This document shows positions 1 through 5,480 of a stretch of 7,138 nucleotides of DNA, one piece after another. Source of the stretch: Polaromonas sp. (GTDB lineage: Bacteria > Pseudomonadota > Gammaproteobacteria > Burkholderiales > Burkholderiaceae_C); contig JAQGMN010000268.1 in the NCBI GenBank assembly GCA_028292345.1, positions 1 to 7,138 of the forward strand, written 5' to 3'. The notes under the pieces were generated by a model. It saw only the letters and a program-made list of their open reading frames with translations. It had not been told where the DNA came from and did no database searches. Each line of letters opens with the position of its first letter. The first letter of the stretch is position 1. The translations under genes were made by a program, and so were the position numbers.

Positions 1-57
1 TTTTTTTCGCCTGCCGTAGACCTTGAAGCGCAGCCCCCTGCGGCGCGACAATCGGGC
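1..57. other. Leader region upstream of srkA
   Basis: The window opens with a run of seven T, which could be the tail of an upstream terminator, but the matching stem would lie outside the window. The srkA reading frame stays open through this stretch, yet it has no ATG, GTG or TTG in that frame. No convincing promoter or strong ribosome binding site is visible; the only purine-rich stretch before the srkA start is a weak GGG at 54-56. Confidence 0.4.
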
Positions 58-1107
58 ATGACCCAATACAACAAGGCGGCTGCGGCGCGCCACGACATCC
101 ATGTCTATGAACACCTGACGCCCGACGTGGTGCTGGACGCGCTGGCCAGCGTCGGCCTTTACGGCGACGGCCGCCTGATGGCGCTGTCCAGCTATGAAAA
201 CCGGGTGTACCAGGTACACCTGGAAAGCCCGGTCGGCAGCGCGGAACTGGCGGGCGACATCGTGGTGGTCAAGTTCTACCGCCCGGACCGCTGGACCGAT
301 GCGCAGATCCTGGAAGAGCATGCGTTTGCCGCCGAGCTGATGGCCGCCGAGATCCCGGTGGTCGGCGCGCTGGAACTCAGCGGCACGACGCTGAACCATT
401 TCAAGGGCTTCAGCTTCAGCGTCTCGCCCAGCCTGGGCGGCCGCCGGCCGGAACTGGACAACCTGGAGGTGCTTGAATGGATCGGCCGCTTCCTGGCGCG
501 CATCCATACGGTCGGCAGCGCCCGGCCCTTTGTGCACCGACCCGCCCTGAACCTGCAGACCTTCGGCCATGCTTCGGCCGATGTGCTGCTGGCGGGCGGC
601 TATTTGCCGCTGGACATGGAATCGCGCTGGCGCCAGGCCTTCGACGAAGCCATGGCGGTCGCCCAGGGCGTGTGGGGCAGCGTTGCGCATGCGCGCCAGC
701 TGCGCCTGCATGGCGACTGCCACCCCGGCAACATTTTGTGGACGCCCGAAGGCCTGCCGCTGGCCGGCCCGCATTTTGTCGACCTGGACGATGCGCGCAC
801 CGGCCCGGCGGTGCAGGATTTGTGGATGCTGCTGTCGGGCGACCGGCCCCAGCAATTGCGCCAGCTGGGCGCGCTGGTCGACGGCTACGACGAGTTCGGC
901 CAATTCGACCGGCGCGAGCTTGCGCTGATCGAGCCGCTGCGCACGCTGCGCCTGGTGCATTACAGCGCCTGGCTGGCGCAGCGCTGGCACGACCCAATCT
1001 TCCCGATCAACTTCCCGTGGTTCGGCTCCAGCGACTACTGGAAAGGCCAGGTGGACATGCTGATTGAACAGACCGAAGCGATGCAGGCGGCGCCGCTGGT
1101 CGCCTGA
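58..1107 (+). CDS. srkA: Stress response serine/threonine kinase SrkA (YihE/RdoA family)
   Basis: Cytoplasmic eukaryotic-like Ser/Thr kinase of the APH/choline-kinase fold. In E. coli the family protects cells under stress, reportedly by antagonising MazEF-type death. The 349 residues align along nearly the whole E. coli protein (328 aa). SSYENRVYQ is at residues 44-52 and VVKFYRPDRW at 70-79, with K72 as the likely ATP-binding lysine. The catalytic loop HGDCHPGN is at 218-225, with D220 as probable catalytic base and N225 as metal ligand. VDLDDA at 241-246 is the DFG-equivalent metal-binding motif, followed by GPAVQDLWMLL and IEPLRTLRLVHY. All key residues are present, so the kinase should be active. 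There is no signal peptide or membrane segment. The ATG at 58 is the only start in frame within view; its ribosome site is weak. In E. coli srkA precedes dsbA, whereas here an exported L,D-transpeptidase gene follows after 117 bases. No clear terminator separates them, so co-transcription is possible. Confidence 0.95.
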   Translation: MTQYNKAAAARHDIHVYEHLTPDVVLDALASVGLYGDGRLMALSSYENRVYQVHLESPVGSAELAGDIVVVKFYRPDRWTDAQILEEHAFAAELMAAEIPVVGALELSGTTLNHFKGFSFSVSPSLGGRRPELDNLEVLEWIGRFLARIHTVGSARPFVHRPALNLQTFGHASADVLLAGGYLPLDMESRWRQAFDEAMAVAQGVWGSVAHARQLRLHGDCHPGNILWTPEGLPLAGPHFVDLDDARTGPAVQDLWMLLSGDRPQQLRQLGALVDGYDEFGQFDRRELALIEPLRTLRLVHYSAWLAQRWHDPIFPINFPWFGSSDYWKGQVDMLIEQTEAMQAAPLVA

Positions 1108-1215
1108 AGCGGCGTGGCCAGCAAGGGCACCAGGCGGTTTGCAGCGACCCGGCAACACGGCGTTTGCTGACACGGTCGAGCTGCGGGCCACCCTAGCATG
1201 GAAGTGTTCCCCACC

Positions 1216-1219
1216 GGAG
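1216..1219 (+). promoter_or_regulatory. Ribosome binding site deciding the L,D-transpeptidase start
   Basis: GGAG lies 5 bases before the ATG at 1225. The in-frame ATG at 1198 would add nine residues in front of the signal peptide and has no such site, so 1225 is the better start. The 117-base gap after srkA otherwise holds only a weak inverted repeat (CGCCTG 1101-1106 with CAGGCG 1131-1136) and no well-spaced -35/-10 pair. Confidence 0.65.
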
Positions 1220-1224
1220 TCTTC

Positions 1225-2253
1225 ATGCCGTCCCCTTTCCCGATTTCGCGCCGGCCGCTGCTGGCCTGGCTGGCCGCAGGCGCTGCCACGGCGGCCTTTC
1301 CCTCGCTGGCCGCGCAGCACCGCCAGCCTATGGCCAACGCACTGACCGGCACGGCGATGCTGGAGCGCGTCAACGCAGACACCGGCACGCCGGCGCTGGC
1401 CCAGGGCGCGCGCGGCGACGGCGTGCTGCGTGCGCAGGTCCTGCTCGACCAGGCCTGGTTTTCCCCCGGCGAGATCGACGGCGCCTTTGGCGCCAACATG
1501 CGCCGCATGGTGGCGGCGTTCCAGGCGTCAAACCGCCTGCCGTCCACCGGCCGCATCGACGCCGCCACCTGGAAAGCCCTGGCCGGCGAGGCGCCCGCGC
1601 CGGTGCTCACCGAATACACGCTCACTGCCGATGAGGTAGCCGGCCCGTTTGCCAAGCTGCCCGCCGACATGATGGCGCGCGCGCAACTCAAGTCGCTGGG
1701 TTTTGAATCGCTTCACGAAGCGCTGGGCGAAAAATTCCATTGCAGCCCGACATGGCTGCGCAGCGCCAACCCGGGCAGCGCATTCGCGGCCGGCGGCAAG
1801 ATCGTCGTTCCGGCCAGCGGCAGCGACAAACCGCCCGCCGGCGCGGCGTCGCTGCGCATCGACAAATCCGAGCATGTGCTCTACCTGCTCGACCAGGCCG
1901 AACGGCCGCTGGCCGCCTTTCCCATCAGCATGGGCGGCGCCTTCGACCCGCTGCCGGTCGGCCGCATGGACATCAGGAATGCCGCGAAAAACCCGGTGTT
2001 CACCTTCAATCCGGCGCTGCTCAGGAACAGCAAGGCCACCGATGTGAAGACCGACATGGCTGCCGGTCCGAACAGCCCGGTCGGGGTGTACTGGCTGGGC
2101 CTGAGCAAGCCGCACTGGGGCATCCACGGCACGCCCGAGCCGGCCCGCGTCGGCTCGTCCGAATCCAACGGCTGCATCCACCTGACCAACTGGGACGTGC
2201 TGCGCCTGGCGCAGGCGGTCAAGGTCGGGTTTGCGGTGGATGTCCATGCCTGA
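1225..2253 (+). CDS. Exported L,D-transpeptidase with peptidoglycan-binding domain (YkuD/ErfK family)
   Basis: Predicted periplasmic enzyme that uses a catalytic cysteine on tetrapeptide stems, either to form 3-3 cross-links or to link proteins to murein. Starting at 1225 it has 342 residues. The N-terminus carries SRR at residues 8-10, a hydrophobic stretch to about 29 and a likely cleavage site near SLAA-Q, which resembles a twin-arginine leader. A PG_binding_1 domain covers about 60-120 (IDGAFGANMRRMVAAFQ, then TGRIDAATWKALA). A degenerate LysM-like segment at about 160-196 contains LRSANPG and ends in IVVP. The YkuD domain spans about 207-341, with GIHGTP at 299-304 (H301 is the probable catalytic histidine) and C317 as the nucleophile. 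The nucleophile motif reads SNGCIHLTNWD, where relatives usually have SHGC[IV]RLTNWD, so two motif positions are altered. The M23 gene begins inside its last codons, which points to translational coupling. The substrate (cross-link or protein anchor) cannot be read from the sequence. Confidence 0.9.
   Translation: MPSPFPISRRPLLAWLAAGAATAAFPSLAAQHRQPMANALTGTAMLERVNADTGTPALAQGARGDGVLRAQVLLDQAWFSPGEIDGAFGANMRRMVAAFQASNRLPSTGRIDAATWKALAGEAPAPVLTEYTLTADEVAGPFAKLPADMMARAQLKSLGFESLHEALGEKFHCSPTWLRSANPGSAFAAGGKIVVPASGSDKPPAGAASLRIDKSEHVLYLLDQAERPLAAFPISMGGAFDPLPVGRMDIRNAAKNPVFTFNPALLRNSKATDVKTDMAAGPNSPVGVYWLGLSKPHWGIHGTPEPARVGSSESNGCIHLTNWDVLRLAQAVKVGFAVDVHA
2235..2240 (+). promoter_or_regulatory. 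Ribosome binding site for the M23 peptidase gene
   Basis: GGTGGA lies 5 bases before the ATG at 2246 and inside the end of the L,D-transpeptidase gene. It favours 2246 over the in-frame TTG at 2231 and the ATG at 2240, which would add five or two residues. The choice is not certain. Confidence 0.5.
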
Positions 2254-2824
2254 GCATCGGTTGAGCCGCCGAAGCCTGGGCCGGCGCATGGCCGCCCTGC
2301 TTTGCCTGGCCTGGGCGGGCAGTGCATTTGCCGCTGCGGATGCTTCGGCTGCGGCTGCGGCCGCCGCCGGAGCGCCGGCCGAGCCGCCGGCCCTGCTGCT
2401 GCCGGTGCAGGGCGTCTCCGCCAGCCAATTGCGCGACACCTTTGGCGATGACCGGGACGGCGGCCAGCGCGGCCACGAGGCACTCGACATCATGGCACCG
2501 ACCGGAGCGCCGGTGCTGGCGGTGGACGACGGCCGCATCGTCAAGCTGTTCCTGAGCCAGCCCGGCGGCATCACGGTGTACCAGTTCGACCCGACCGGCC
2601 GATTCGCCTATTACTACGCGCACCTGGACCGCTATGCCGACGGACTGGCCGAGGGCCAGGCAGTGCGGCGCGGCAGCGTGATCGGCTATGTGGGCGCGAC
2701 CGGCAATGCCAGGGCCGACGCGCCGCACCTGCATTTCGCGATTTTCCGGCTCGGCCCGGAAAAGCAGTGGTGGAAAGGCGAGCCGGTCAACCCCTTCCCC
2801 TACCTGGGCGGCAAGCCGCCCTGA
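2246..2824 (+). CDS. Exported M23 (LytM-type) metallopeptidase
   Basis: Predicted periplasmic zinc endopeptidase acting on peptidoglycan peptide bridges. From the ATG at 2246 it has 192 residues. A leader with SRRS at 7-10 and a hydrophobic core ends near GSAFA-A at about 29. A low-complexity Ala/Pro linker follows at about 30-50. The M23 domain runs from about 52 to 187. The zinc and catalytic residues are complete: H77 and D81 in HEALD, H126 in YYYAHLD, and H161 and H163 in PHLHF. It should therefore be catalytically active, unlike degenerate EnvC/NlpD-type activators. No LysM or coiled coil is present, so it is not NlpD or EnvC. Its start overlaps the preceding L,D-transpeptidase by 8 bases, so the two are probably co-translated and act on the same wall. 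The exact bond cleaved is unknown. Starts at 2231 (TTG) and 2240 (ATG) are alternatives. Confidence 0.9.
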   Translation: MPEHRLSRRSLGRRMAALLCLAWAGSAFAAADASAAAAAAAGAPAEPPALLLPVQGVSASQLRDTFGDDRDGGQRGHEALDIMAPTGAPVLAVDDGRIVKLFLSQPGGITVYQFDPTGRFAYYYAHLDRYADGLAEGQAVRRGSVIGYVGATGNARADAPHLHFAIFRLGPEKQWWKGEPVNPFPYLGGKPP

Positions 2825-2853
2825 GGCATCGCCCGAAGCACGCAAGGTGCGCG

Positions 2854-2931
2854 GCAGCTTTTTGCTACTTAATTAATAGCTGCTTACGCATACTGCCTGT
2901 GCGCCAAAGGCATATTTCATGCAAATAAGCA
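2854..2931. repeat. AT-rich structured intergenic element
   Basis: It stands out from the GC-rich surroundings. GCAGCT at 2854-2859 pairs with AGCTGC at 2878-2883. A near-palindrome around TTAATTAA lies at 2864-2880 (GCTA with TAGC at its ends). A third pairing is TGCTTA plus GCAT (2881-2891) with ATGC plus TAAGCA (2919-2931). The wording resembles dispersed intergenic repeats I associate with Comamonadaceae genomes. That resemblance is from memory and was not searched. Confidence 0.45.
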
Positions 2932-2951
2932 ACTTCCCGACATTCTCGGAT

Positions 2952-2990
2952 TACTCCTTCCCGCCTTTGGGGGAAGGCCGGGATGGGGGG
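2952..2990 (+). repeat. G/C-tract hairpin repeat, left copy
   Basis: A C-rich and a G-rich tract form a hairpin at 2956-2977 (CCTTCCC with GGGAAGG around a CTTTG centre), followed by CCGGGATGGGGGG. It is the approximate inverse of 3083-3119. The two copies differ mainly in the segment between the hairpin and the GGATGGGGG block. Confidence 0.6.
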
Positions 2991-2991
2991 C

Positions 2992-3006
2992 TTTACGCAG
3001 CGTAAA
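2992..3006. repeat. 15-base palindrome TTTACGC-A-GCGTAAA
   Basis: This is a perfect 7-base inverted repeat around a single A, directly after the left hairpin. It could be a protein-binding site or part of the dispersed repeat. It lies downstream of both converging operons, so an operator role is unlikely. It has only one GTAAA half on the + strand and no second half at CpxR spacing. Confidence 0.5.
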
Positions 3007-3082
3007 CACCGTTCATCGCCCAAATGCCTACTGGCCCGGGGCAGCGACGAATCGAACAGCGGTTGCGCAAAACCTCCGCCAG

Positions 3083-3119
3083 CCCCCATCCTAATCTTCC
3101 CCCCAAAGGGGGAAGGGGT
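3083..3119 (-). repeat. G/C-tract hairpin repeat, right copy in opposite orientation
   Basis: CCCCCATC is followed by a perfect 8-base stem, CTTCCCCC with GGGGGAAG at 3096-3115, around a CAAA loop. Read on the - strand it matches the left copy at 2952-2990. The pair is therefore inverted, with about 90 bases between. It lies just past the mepK stop and may slow or protect transcripts, but it lacks a T run. Confidence 0.6.
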
Positions 3120-3179
3120 CATTCGGGCTCGGGGCAAGCCGCAGACAGTGCGGTGACGTCCTACCGGATCGAAACGCAA

Positions 3180-3737
3180 TCACCAGTTGCGCACACGCCC
3201 GGTGTCCAGGTGCACGAACTGGTCGCGCGGGTAAAAACCCACGCCGCCCGCGTTCAGCGACAGGGCCGCCTGGTGCAGGTCGGCCAGCGGCACGCCGGGC
3301 AGTCGCACGTCGATCGCGCGGCCTTCCATGTGCAGGCTTTGGGTCGCCACGCCGCCGCTGCGCGTCTGGCGCAGGCGGCTGTTGGTGGCCGGGCAGCGGT
3401 AGCCCGAGATCACCTCGAACGCGCCCTTGCTGCCCAGCGCCTGCCGCACCCGGTACAGCAGGTCGAACAGCTGCGGGTCGATCACGCCGATGTCGCCGGT
3501 GTAGTGGTCGCGCAGGAAGCGGTTGAGCCAGCCCAGCGCCTGGGGCACATAGCGCTCGCCGCTGGCATACACCAGGTCGATCTTCTCGTGGGTATGCGTG
3601 TGCACCAGCGCCAGCCCGCGCGCGTCGGGCACGGACGCCCAGGCGGCGGGCGCGGCCAGTGCCGGCAGGGCGGCGGCGGCCAGGCTGGCTGTCTGGCGCA
3701 GGAAGTGGCGGCGGGCCGGGAACTTGGAAGGGGTCAT
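3180..3737 (-). CDS. mepK: Murein endopeptidase MepK (YcbK/DUF882, M15-like)
   Basis: Periplasmic zinc endopeptidase; the E. coli homologue cuts peptidoglycan cross-links, including the 3-3 type made by L,D-transpeptidases. At 185 residues it matches E. coli YcbK (182 aa) along its length. The leader contains ARRHFLR at 8-14, an excellent twin-arginine motif, then a hydrophobic Ala-rich stretch to about 34; E. coli YcbK is itself a Tat substrate. Shared motifs include HTHTHEKI, FLRDHYTGDIGVIDPQLFD and ISGYRCPATN. Likely zinc ligands are H136 (in SLHMEGRAID), D143 and H176 (in FVHLDTG). The AGGVGFYPR stretch before the last ligand is typical. The ATG overlaps the ldtD stop as ATGA and has AAGGA six bases upstream. 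This ycbB-ycbK order is the same as in E. coli, which supports the assignment and suggests the pair makes and breaks 3-3 links together. Confidence 0.93.
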   Translation of the reverse strand: MTPSKFPARRHFLRQTASLAAAALPALAAPAAWASVPDARGLALVHTHTHEKIDLVYASGERYVPQALGWLNRFLRDHYTGDIGVIDPQLFDLLYRVRQALGSKGAFEVISGYRCPATNSRLRQTRSGGVATQSLHMEGRAIDVRLPGVPLADLHQAALSLNAGGVGFYPRDQFVHLDTGRVRNW

Positions 3738-5314
3738 GGGGCGTCCTTGTAGAGGATTGGCAGCGTTTGCGAATGCTGGCGCAGGGCGGCGTCCAGCAGC
3801 CGGTCCAGCCCGTAGAGGTCGTCAAAGAAAAAGGCGCGGCCGTCCTTGACCAGCGCGGTGCCATAGGCGATCAGCACCGGCACCGGCTCGGGCAGCCTGA
3901 GCGTGGCCGACTGGCCCCGGCCCATGGCCGTGCGGATGCGCTCCTCGGTCCAGTACGGCATGTTCTTCAGAACGAATCTGGCCAGCGCCACCGGATGCTC
4001 GACGCGGATGCAGCCGTGGCTGAAATCGCGCCGGTCGCGGCTGAACAGTTGGGTAGCCGGCGTGTGGTGCAGGTAGATGTTGTCGCGGTTCGGGAACACG
4101 AACTTGATGTCGCCCAATGCGTTTTTCGGCCCCGGCCGCTGGCGGATGCGCGCCTTGCCGGCCAGCACGGCGTCGAGCAGGCCGACCGACACGGCGCGGT
4201 CCACGCGGCCGCCGTTGGAGACGAATTCCATCTCCTGGCGCGCCAGGTAGCCCGGGTCGCGCCGCAGCCGGGGAACGATCTCGGCGCGGGCGATGGACGG
4301 CGGCACGTTCCAGTAGGGGCTGAACTCGATGAAGCGCATGTCCTCGTCGAACAGCGGGGTGCGCGTGTCCAGCGCCTTGCCGACGACGATCCTCATTTCC
4401 TCCTCGACCTGGATGCGGCCGTCCCGCACTTCGTAGGCGCGCAGCACGAACTCGGGAATGTTCACGACGATCATGCGCGGCCCCTGCATCAAGGGCGTCC
4501 AGCGCAGCCGCTCCAGGGCCAGCTCGATCTGGCGGGCGCGGGCGGCGGGCGCCACCTGCAGCGCGGCCAGCGTGGCCTTGCCGAGCAGGCCGTCGGCACC
4601 CAGCCCGTGGCGCTGCTGGAAGGCCTTGACCGCCTTGATCAGCGGCTCGTCGTAGCGCGCCGGCAGCGCCAGGCCGGGCGGCAAATCACCCAGGTCGGCC
4701 AGCCGCTCGGCCAGCGCGGCCAGCCCCGCATAGGCCTGTCCCGGCGCCAGCTTGCCCGCCTGGCCGCCCGGCAGCGGCGGCAGGGGCTGGCGCCAGGCCG
4801 GACGGTCGGCACGCGCGCGGTAGGCGGCCAGCGCCTCGCGCAGGCTGGCGTAGATCGGCAGGCGCGGCGCGGCCTCCAGCGCCGCCTCCCGCAGCCGTCC
4901 GGCCGCCAGAGCGGCCTGCAGGTAGGCGCCGGCATTGAAGGGCTCGCGCTCTGGCGGGCTGAAGTTGTGGCGGATCTTTTGCGGATCGACGCGGCCCGTG
5001 TGAACGTCTGCCAGGTAGCGCGCCATTGCCGTGGTCAGCGCCTGATCCAGGCGCGCCACCCTAGCGGCGTCAAGCGACGGGCCCTGGGCAGCCCCGGCAA
5101 CCGCCCGTGCCAGCGCATCGGCGCTGTAGTCCTGCGGCGCCAGGCCGTGGCTGGCGGCATCGGCCAGCACGGCCACCGCCGCCTGCGCCTGGGCGCCGGG
5201 CCGGTCGCCGTCGAACCAGCGCGCGCCCTGCGCCGCCATGGCCGTGCCGCAGCACAGCCACAGCGCAAGGGCAGCGCGGCCAAGGATCGACGACAGACTG
5301 TGCTTCATGGTCAT
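3734..5314 (-). CDS. ldtD: Murein L,D-transpeptidase LdtD (YcbB family)
   Basis: Periplasmic enzyme that forms 3-3 cross-links in peptidoglycan. In E. coli LdtD is induced by envelope stress and supports beta-lactam resistance when 4-3 linking fails. The 526 residues begin with a Sec-type signal peptide, cleaved near TAMA-A at about 27. A scaffold domain follows at about 35-180. A peptidoglycan-binding domain at about 190-255 contains LIKAVKAFQQRHGL and DGLLGKATLAALQ. The YkuD catalytic domain covers about 278-455 and contains WNVPPSIA and DIKFVFPN. In it, YLHHTP carries H416, the probable catalytic histidine, and SHGCIRVEH carries the nucleophile C435. The active site is intact. The protein is roughly 90 residues shorter than E. 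coli LdtD (615 aa). The ATG at 5314 is the furthest upstream possible, since a TAA lies two codons before it, but no clear ribosome site precedes it. mepK overlaps its stop. Confidence 0.93.
   Translation of the reverse strand: MTMKHSLSSILGRAALALWLCCGTAMAAQGARWFDGDRPGAQAQAAVAVLADAASHGLAPQDYSADALARAVAGAAQGPSLDAARVARLDQALTTAMARYLADVHTGRVDPQKIRHNFSPPEREPFNAGAYLQAALAAGRLREAALEAAPRLPIYASLREALAAYRARADRPAWRQPLPPLPGGQAGKLAPGQAYAGLAALAERLADLGDLPPGLALPARYDEPLIKAVKAFQQRHGLGADGLLGKATLAALQVAPAARARQIELALERLRWTPLMQGPRMIVVNIPEFVLRAYEVRDGRIQVEEEMRIVVGKALDTRTPLFDEDMRFIEFSPYWNVPPSIARAEIVPRLRRDPGYLARQEMEFVSNGGRVDRAVSVGLLDAVLAGKARIRQRPGPKNALGDIKFVFPNRDNIYLHHTPATQLFSRDRRDFSHGCIRVEHPVALARFVLKNMPYWTEERIRTAMGRGQSATLRLPEPVPVLIAYGTALVKDGRAFFFDDLYGLDRLLDAALRQHSQTLPILYKDAP
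3744..3748 (-). promoter_or_regulatory. Ribosome binding site of mepK inside ldtD
   Basis: On the - strand this reads AAGGA, six bases before the mepK ATG and within the final codons of ldtD. Together with the ATGA overlap it supports both the chosen start and coupled translation. Confidence 0.7.
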
Positions 5315-5330
5315 CGGCCATTATCGGCCG
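5315..5330 (-). promoter_or_regulatory. Small hairpin abutting the ldtD start codon
   Basis: CGGCC-ATTATC-GGCCG forms a 5-base all-GC stem with a 6-base loop directly before the ldtD ATG, where a ribosome binding site would be expected. It could hide the start or bind a regulator. The loop reads GATAAT on the coding strand, but it is too close to the ATG and lacks a matching -35, so I do not call it a -10 box. Confidence 0.35.
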
Positions 5331-5405
5331 CTGCAAAAGGGCCGGCGCCCTGCCCGACCCTGCGAAGAAGCCGGGCGGCTGGCAGCAAGACTGCACCTTC
5401 CAATG

Positions 5406-5439
5406 AAAAAAGTCCCGCCGGCGGGACCGGCGGGACTTT
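5406..5439 (-). terminator. Intrinsic terminator of htpG
   Basis: A perfect 13-base stem (5409-5421 with 5427-5439) encloses a 5-base loop. In the - strand transcript the stem is followed by six U from 5411 to 5406. It lies about 40 bases after the htpG stop and separates htpG from ldtD. The 9-base arm CGGCGGGAC occurs twice in tandem (5419-5427 and 5428-5436), so 5412-5427 is also a perfect 16-base palindrome and an alternative pairing exists. Confidence 0.9.
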
Positions 5440-5480
5440 CGGCAGGCGACCGGTTCAGGCCAGCGCGCAGGTGTTGCGGA

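Larger units (their letters stand above)
2825..3179. other. Gene-free convergent spacer rich in inverted repeats
   Basis: This 355-base stretch lies between the stops of the converging M23 and mepK genes. I see no plausible gene here; the open frames crossing it have no family resemblance. It holds an AT-rich structured element (2854-2931), two opposed G/C-tract hairpins (2952-2990 and 3083-3119) and a 15-base palindrome (2992-3006). None of the hairpins is followed by a good T run, so termination of either operon is not obvious. Confidence 0.7.

Noticed and set aside
1101..1136. Possible terminator after srkA (CGCCTG with CAGGCG)
   Set aside because: Only a 6-base stem with a 24-base loop, one arm overlapping the srkA stop, and only three T after it.
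1164..1199. Possible promoter before the first transpeptidase (TTGCTG or CTGACA with TAGCAT)
   Set aside because: The spacings are about 24 and 21 bases instead of about 17, and the -10 match is poor.
2299..2310. Possible lipoprotein signal in the M23 leader (ALLC)
   Set aside because: The residues before the cysteine do not fit the lipobox, and a normal signal peptidase I site (GSAFA-A) follows.
1528..2574. 348-codon open frame on the - strand opposite the transpeptidase and M23 genes
   Set aside because: It is antisense to two genes with complete catalytic motifs and has Ala/Arg/Gly-rich low-complexity content and no family resemblance.
3024..3752. 242-codon open frame on the + strand spanning the spacer and mepK
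   Set aside because: It is mostly antisense to mepK, begins inside the repeat-rich spacer, and shows no protein family motif or ribosome site.
5320..5325. GATAAT as a -10 box for ldtD on the - strand
   Set aside because: It is 5 bases from the ATG, so the transcript would start inside the coding region, and there is no suitable -35 hexamer.
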